Shown: in pieces, positions 62,205-64,000 of the stretch
Position numbering within the stretch: position 1 is the first letter of the stretch
Layout of the letters: every line of letters begins with the position of its first letter
Source: Streptomyces sp. NBC_01446
GTDB lineage: Bacteria; Actinomycetota; Actinomycetes; Streptomycetales; Streptomycetaceae
NCBI RefSeq assembly: GCF_026340095.1
Contig: NZ_JAPEPO010000001.1
Coordinates: 868,001 to 932,000, forward strand
Length of the DNA: 64,000 nucleotides
Direction: 5' to 3'
Notes under the pieces: model-generated
The model's database searches: none
Told to the model about the DNA's origin: nothing
The model's input: only the letters and a program-made list of their open reading frames with translations
Program-made: the position numbers and the translations under genes

Positions 62205-63425
62205 ATGAGTACGGGCCTCGCCGTCGCCCCGCCGAAACCCTTGTCCCTGCCCAACGGCCGACCCGCCGCGGATGCCTGGTCGCTCGACCCGGAGTTGCTG
62301 CATCTCAACCACGGTTCGTTCGGTGCGGTGCCGGTGGCGGCACAGCGTGAGCAGGACCGGCTGCGGGAGCGGGCCGAGCGGGCGCCGGTGGTATGGTTCC
62401 CGGCTCAGCCGCGGCGGATCTCCACGGCCCGCGCCGAACTCGCCGCGTTCTTGCGTGTGGACGCCGACGATCTGGCCCTCGTACCGAACGCGAGCGCCGG
62501 AGTCAGCACCGTCCTGGCCTCGCTCACCCTGCCGCCCGAGGCCGAGATTCTGGTCACCGATCACGGATACGGCGCGGTCACCATGGCCGCGCAGCGTACG
62601 GCCCTGCGCTGCGGCGGGCGGGTGCGGACCGCCCACATCCCTCTCGCGGCCGACGCGGACGAGGCATTTACGGCCGTGGCCGAACAGGTCGGCGATCGCA
62701 CCGCGCTGATCCTCCTCGACCAGATCACGTCGTCGACCGGCCGACTGCTGCCGGTCGAGCGGATCGCACGGCTCGCCCGACGGCGCGGCATCCCGTTCCT
62801 GGTGGACGGCGCGCACGCCCCCGGCATGCTGGCCGCGCCGCTGGACGGTCTCGCCTGCGACTTCTGGACCGGCAATCTGCACAAGTTCGCCTGCACCCCG
62901 CGCGGCACCTCCGCCCTCGTCGCGCGCGGTCCACTGCGCGCGGCCCTGTACCCGCTGATCGACTCCTGGGGCACCCAACTGCCCTTCCCCGCACGCTTCG
63001 ATCACACCGGGACCCAGGACACCTCCGCCTGGCTCGCGGCCCCGGCCGCGCTGTCCTTCGTCGAGCGGACGTGGGGGTGGGAGACGGTCCGCGGGTATCT
63101 GAGCGCGCTCGCCGACTACGGGCAGCACACCGTCGCGGACGCGTTCGCCCGGCACATCGGACAGGACGCCGTGCCGGCGGTTGGCACACCCGCGCCGGCG
63201 CTACGCCTGGTAAGACTGCCCGACGAGCTCGGCCCCGACCGGTTCGCGAGTGATGTGCTGCGTGACCGGGCCGCACAGGAACTCGGCGCGGAGACCGCGT
63301 TCACGTCCTTCGACGGGGTCGGCTATATCAGGCTCTCCGCGCACGTCTACAACACCCCCGCCGATTATGAGGAGTTCGCCGAGCGGTGCGTGCCTCGGCT
63401 GGTGGCGTGGAGCCGCGCCGCCTGA
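62205..63425 (+). CDS. class V aminotransferase-like PLP enzyme (isopenicillin-epimerase/desulfurase group)
   Basis: A 406-residue fold-type I PLP enzyme. N-terminal LHLNHGSFGAVPVAAQREQ is the substrate-gate motif; cofactor residues are D201 (FLVDGAHAPG, with H204) and Schiff-base K227 (WTGNLHKFACTPRGT). C terminus (GVGYIRLSAHVYNTPADYEEFAE) carries the carboxylate-binding Arg. This resembles isopenicillin N epimerase-like proteins; the exact reaction cannot be told. ATG with TAGGAG 5-6 bases upstream. Divergent from the FCD-type GntR regulator. Confidence 0.93.
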   Translation: MSTGLAVAPPKPLSLPNGRPAADAWSLDPELLHLNHGSFGAVPVAAQREQDRLRERAERAPVVWFPAQPRRISTARAELAAFLRVDADDLALVPNASAGVSTVLASLTLPPEAEILVTDHGYGAVTMAAQRTALRCGGRVRTAHIPLAADADEAFTAVAEQVGDRTALILLDQITSSTGRLLPVERIARLARRRGIPFLVDGAHAPGMLAAPLDGLACDFWTGNLHKFACTPRGTSALVARGPLRAALYPLIDSWGTQLPFPARFDHTGTQDTSAWLAAPAALSFVERTWGWETVRGYLSALADYGQHTVADAFARHIGQDAVPAVGTPAPALRLVRLPDELGPDRFASDVLRDRAAQELGAETAFTSFDGVGYIRLSAHVYNTPADYEEFAERCVPRLVAWSRAA

Positions 63426-63498
63426 GCCCGCGCGCGCCCCCGGCCCAGCAGCCCGCACGGCTCTCCGAACACGGCCCCGACGAGGAAGGTAACGACCC

Positions 63499-64000
63499 GT
63501 GGCCCCGAGCATCTCGACGGACCTCCCCCCACTCCCGCCCGCGTACGACAGCGCTCTGGTGCGGTACCGCCTCCTAGGCCAGGTACGCGCGGAGCGTGCC
63601 GGAGAGCCGCTACCGCCGGGCACCCCGAAACAGCAGGCGCTTCTCGCGGCGCTGCTGCTGCGCGGCGGTGAACAGGTCGAGCGCACCGAACTGGTGCGGG
63701 CCGTCTGGGGCGAGCACGCGCCGGACAGCGCGGCGGGCCTGCTCGCCACGTACACAGCGCGCCTGCGCAAGGCGCTGGAGCCGGACCGAGCCCGCCGCGC
63801 CGCACCCCGGCTCCTGATCACGCGGGGCACCACCTACGGGCTGCATCTGCGGCGGGACGCACTGGACCTGTGGCGGTTCGAGGACGCGCTGTCCGAGGCG
63901 CGCCGGGAGCGCCGCGCGGGCCGGGTCGGCGCCGCCCGCACCTGTTACGAGCGGGCCCTCGCCCAGTGGCGGGGCGAGCAGGCGCTGAGCGGGGTGCCGG
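63499..64000 (+). CDS. AfsR/SARP-type transcriptional regulator, 3' end off the window
   Basis: The first 167 codons are present. OmpR-like winged helix at about 22-110 (VRYRLLGQVRAER, LPPGTPKQQALLAALLLRGGEQVERTELVRAVWG, TYTARLRKAL, TRGTTYGLHLRRDALDLWRFE), followed by the beginning of the bacterial transcriptional activation domain (RVGAARTCYERALAQWRGEQAL). SARPs activate antibiotic and morphological genes in Streptomyces. GTG start has GGAAGG about 10 bases upstream. Whether a large NB-ARC/TPR part follows, as in AfsR, is beyond the edge. Confidence 0.93.
   Translation, partial: MAPSISTDLPPLPPAYDSALVRYRLLGQVRAERAGEPLPPGTPKQQALLAALLLRGGEQVERTELVRAVWGEHAPDSAAGLLATYTARLRKALEPDRARRAAPRLLITRGTTYGLHLRRDALDLWRFEDALSEARRERRAGRVGAARTCYERALAQWRGEQALSGVP

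Noticed and set aside
1..64000. CRISPR arrays, tRNA, rRNA, prophage structural genes, toxin-antitoxin pairs or known anti-phage systems
   Set aside because: I looked for regularly spaced repeats, cloverleaf-like sequences and hallmark proteins and found none that I could support.

Overview
The window looks like chromosomal DNA from a high-GC actinomycete, most probably Streptomyces. Third codon positions are almost all G or C, GTG and TTG starts are common, and the gene families are typical of the genus: large secreted S8 peptidases, an AfsR/SARP-type regulator, TetR, HxlR and LysR one-component regulators, Tat and Sec exported glycosidases, and very many insertion sequences. The number of truncated genes, nested IS elements and facing half-genes suggests an accessory or chromosome-arm region. 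No rRNA, tRNA or CRISPR array was recognised.

Layout. 1-7.4 kb: the 3' part of a malic enzyme is missing off the left edge; then a leftward group of small catabolic-type genes (NTF2-like, flavin reductase, tautomerase) faces an HxlR regulator, followed by a CGNR zinc-finger protein and an MBL-fold hydrolase. 7.5-10.2 kb: an intact ISAs1 element with a 9-bp target duplication, then remnants of a DUF5996 gene, an IS5 transposase and an unknown gene. 11.3-20.4 kb: two giant secreted S8 peptidases flank a TrmB-like/LuxR-tailed regulator, with a decayed strip of VOC and DUF488 pieces between. 20.7-24.6 kb: more remnants, then TetR, enoyl-CoA hydratase, an internally deleted molybdopterin oxidoreductase and a translationally coupled thioesterase. 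25.2-29.7 kb: three redox/regulator sets (SDR with MarR; quinone-oxidoreductase-like gene facing an SDR with an amber stop, then TetR). 29.8-43 kb: an IS cemetery interrupted by two polysaccharide genes (GH5 and a two-domain GH43 protein). Here IS701 sits inside an integrase-type IS, and a second ISAs1 copy sits inside an IS3-family element; a frameshifted TetR and a broken dioxygenase/MFS pair flank the latter.

44-49.2 kb: a third giant S8 peptidase diverges from a second regulator of the same architecture as the one at 14.8 kb. 49.4-51.1 kb: decayed integrase-type transposons. 51.2-54 kb: PhzF-like isomerase, HxlR with two near-perfect palindromic operators, CxxC carboxymuconolactone-decarboxylase-like protein, a stump of an MFS pump and a DUF1330 protein. 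54.3-59.7 kb: exported serine hydrolase, LysR regulator and a divergent amidase-permease pair. 60.3-64 kb: decayed IS630, FCD-type GntR regulator facing a class V aminotransferase, and the start of a SARP gene cut by the right edge.

The main functional themes are extracellular breakdown (three S8 peptidases, GH5, GH43, serine hydrolase) and small redox/detoxification cassettes, each facing its own repressor across a visible palindrome. The most distinctive recurrent arrangement is the giant S8 peptidase next to a TrmB-like/LuxR-tailed regulator. All assignments come from reading the sequence; no database search was run.
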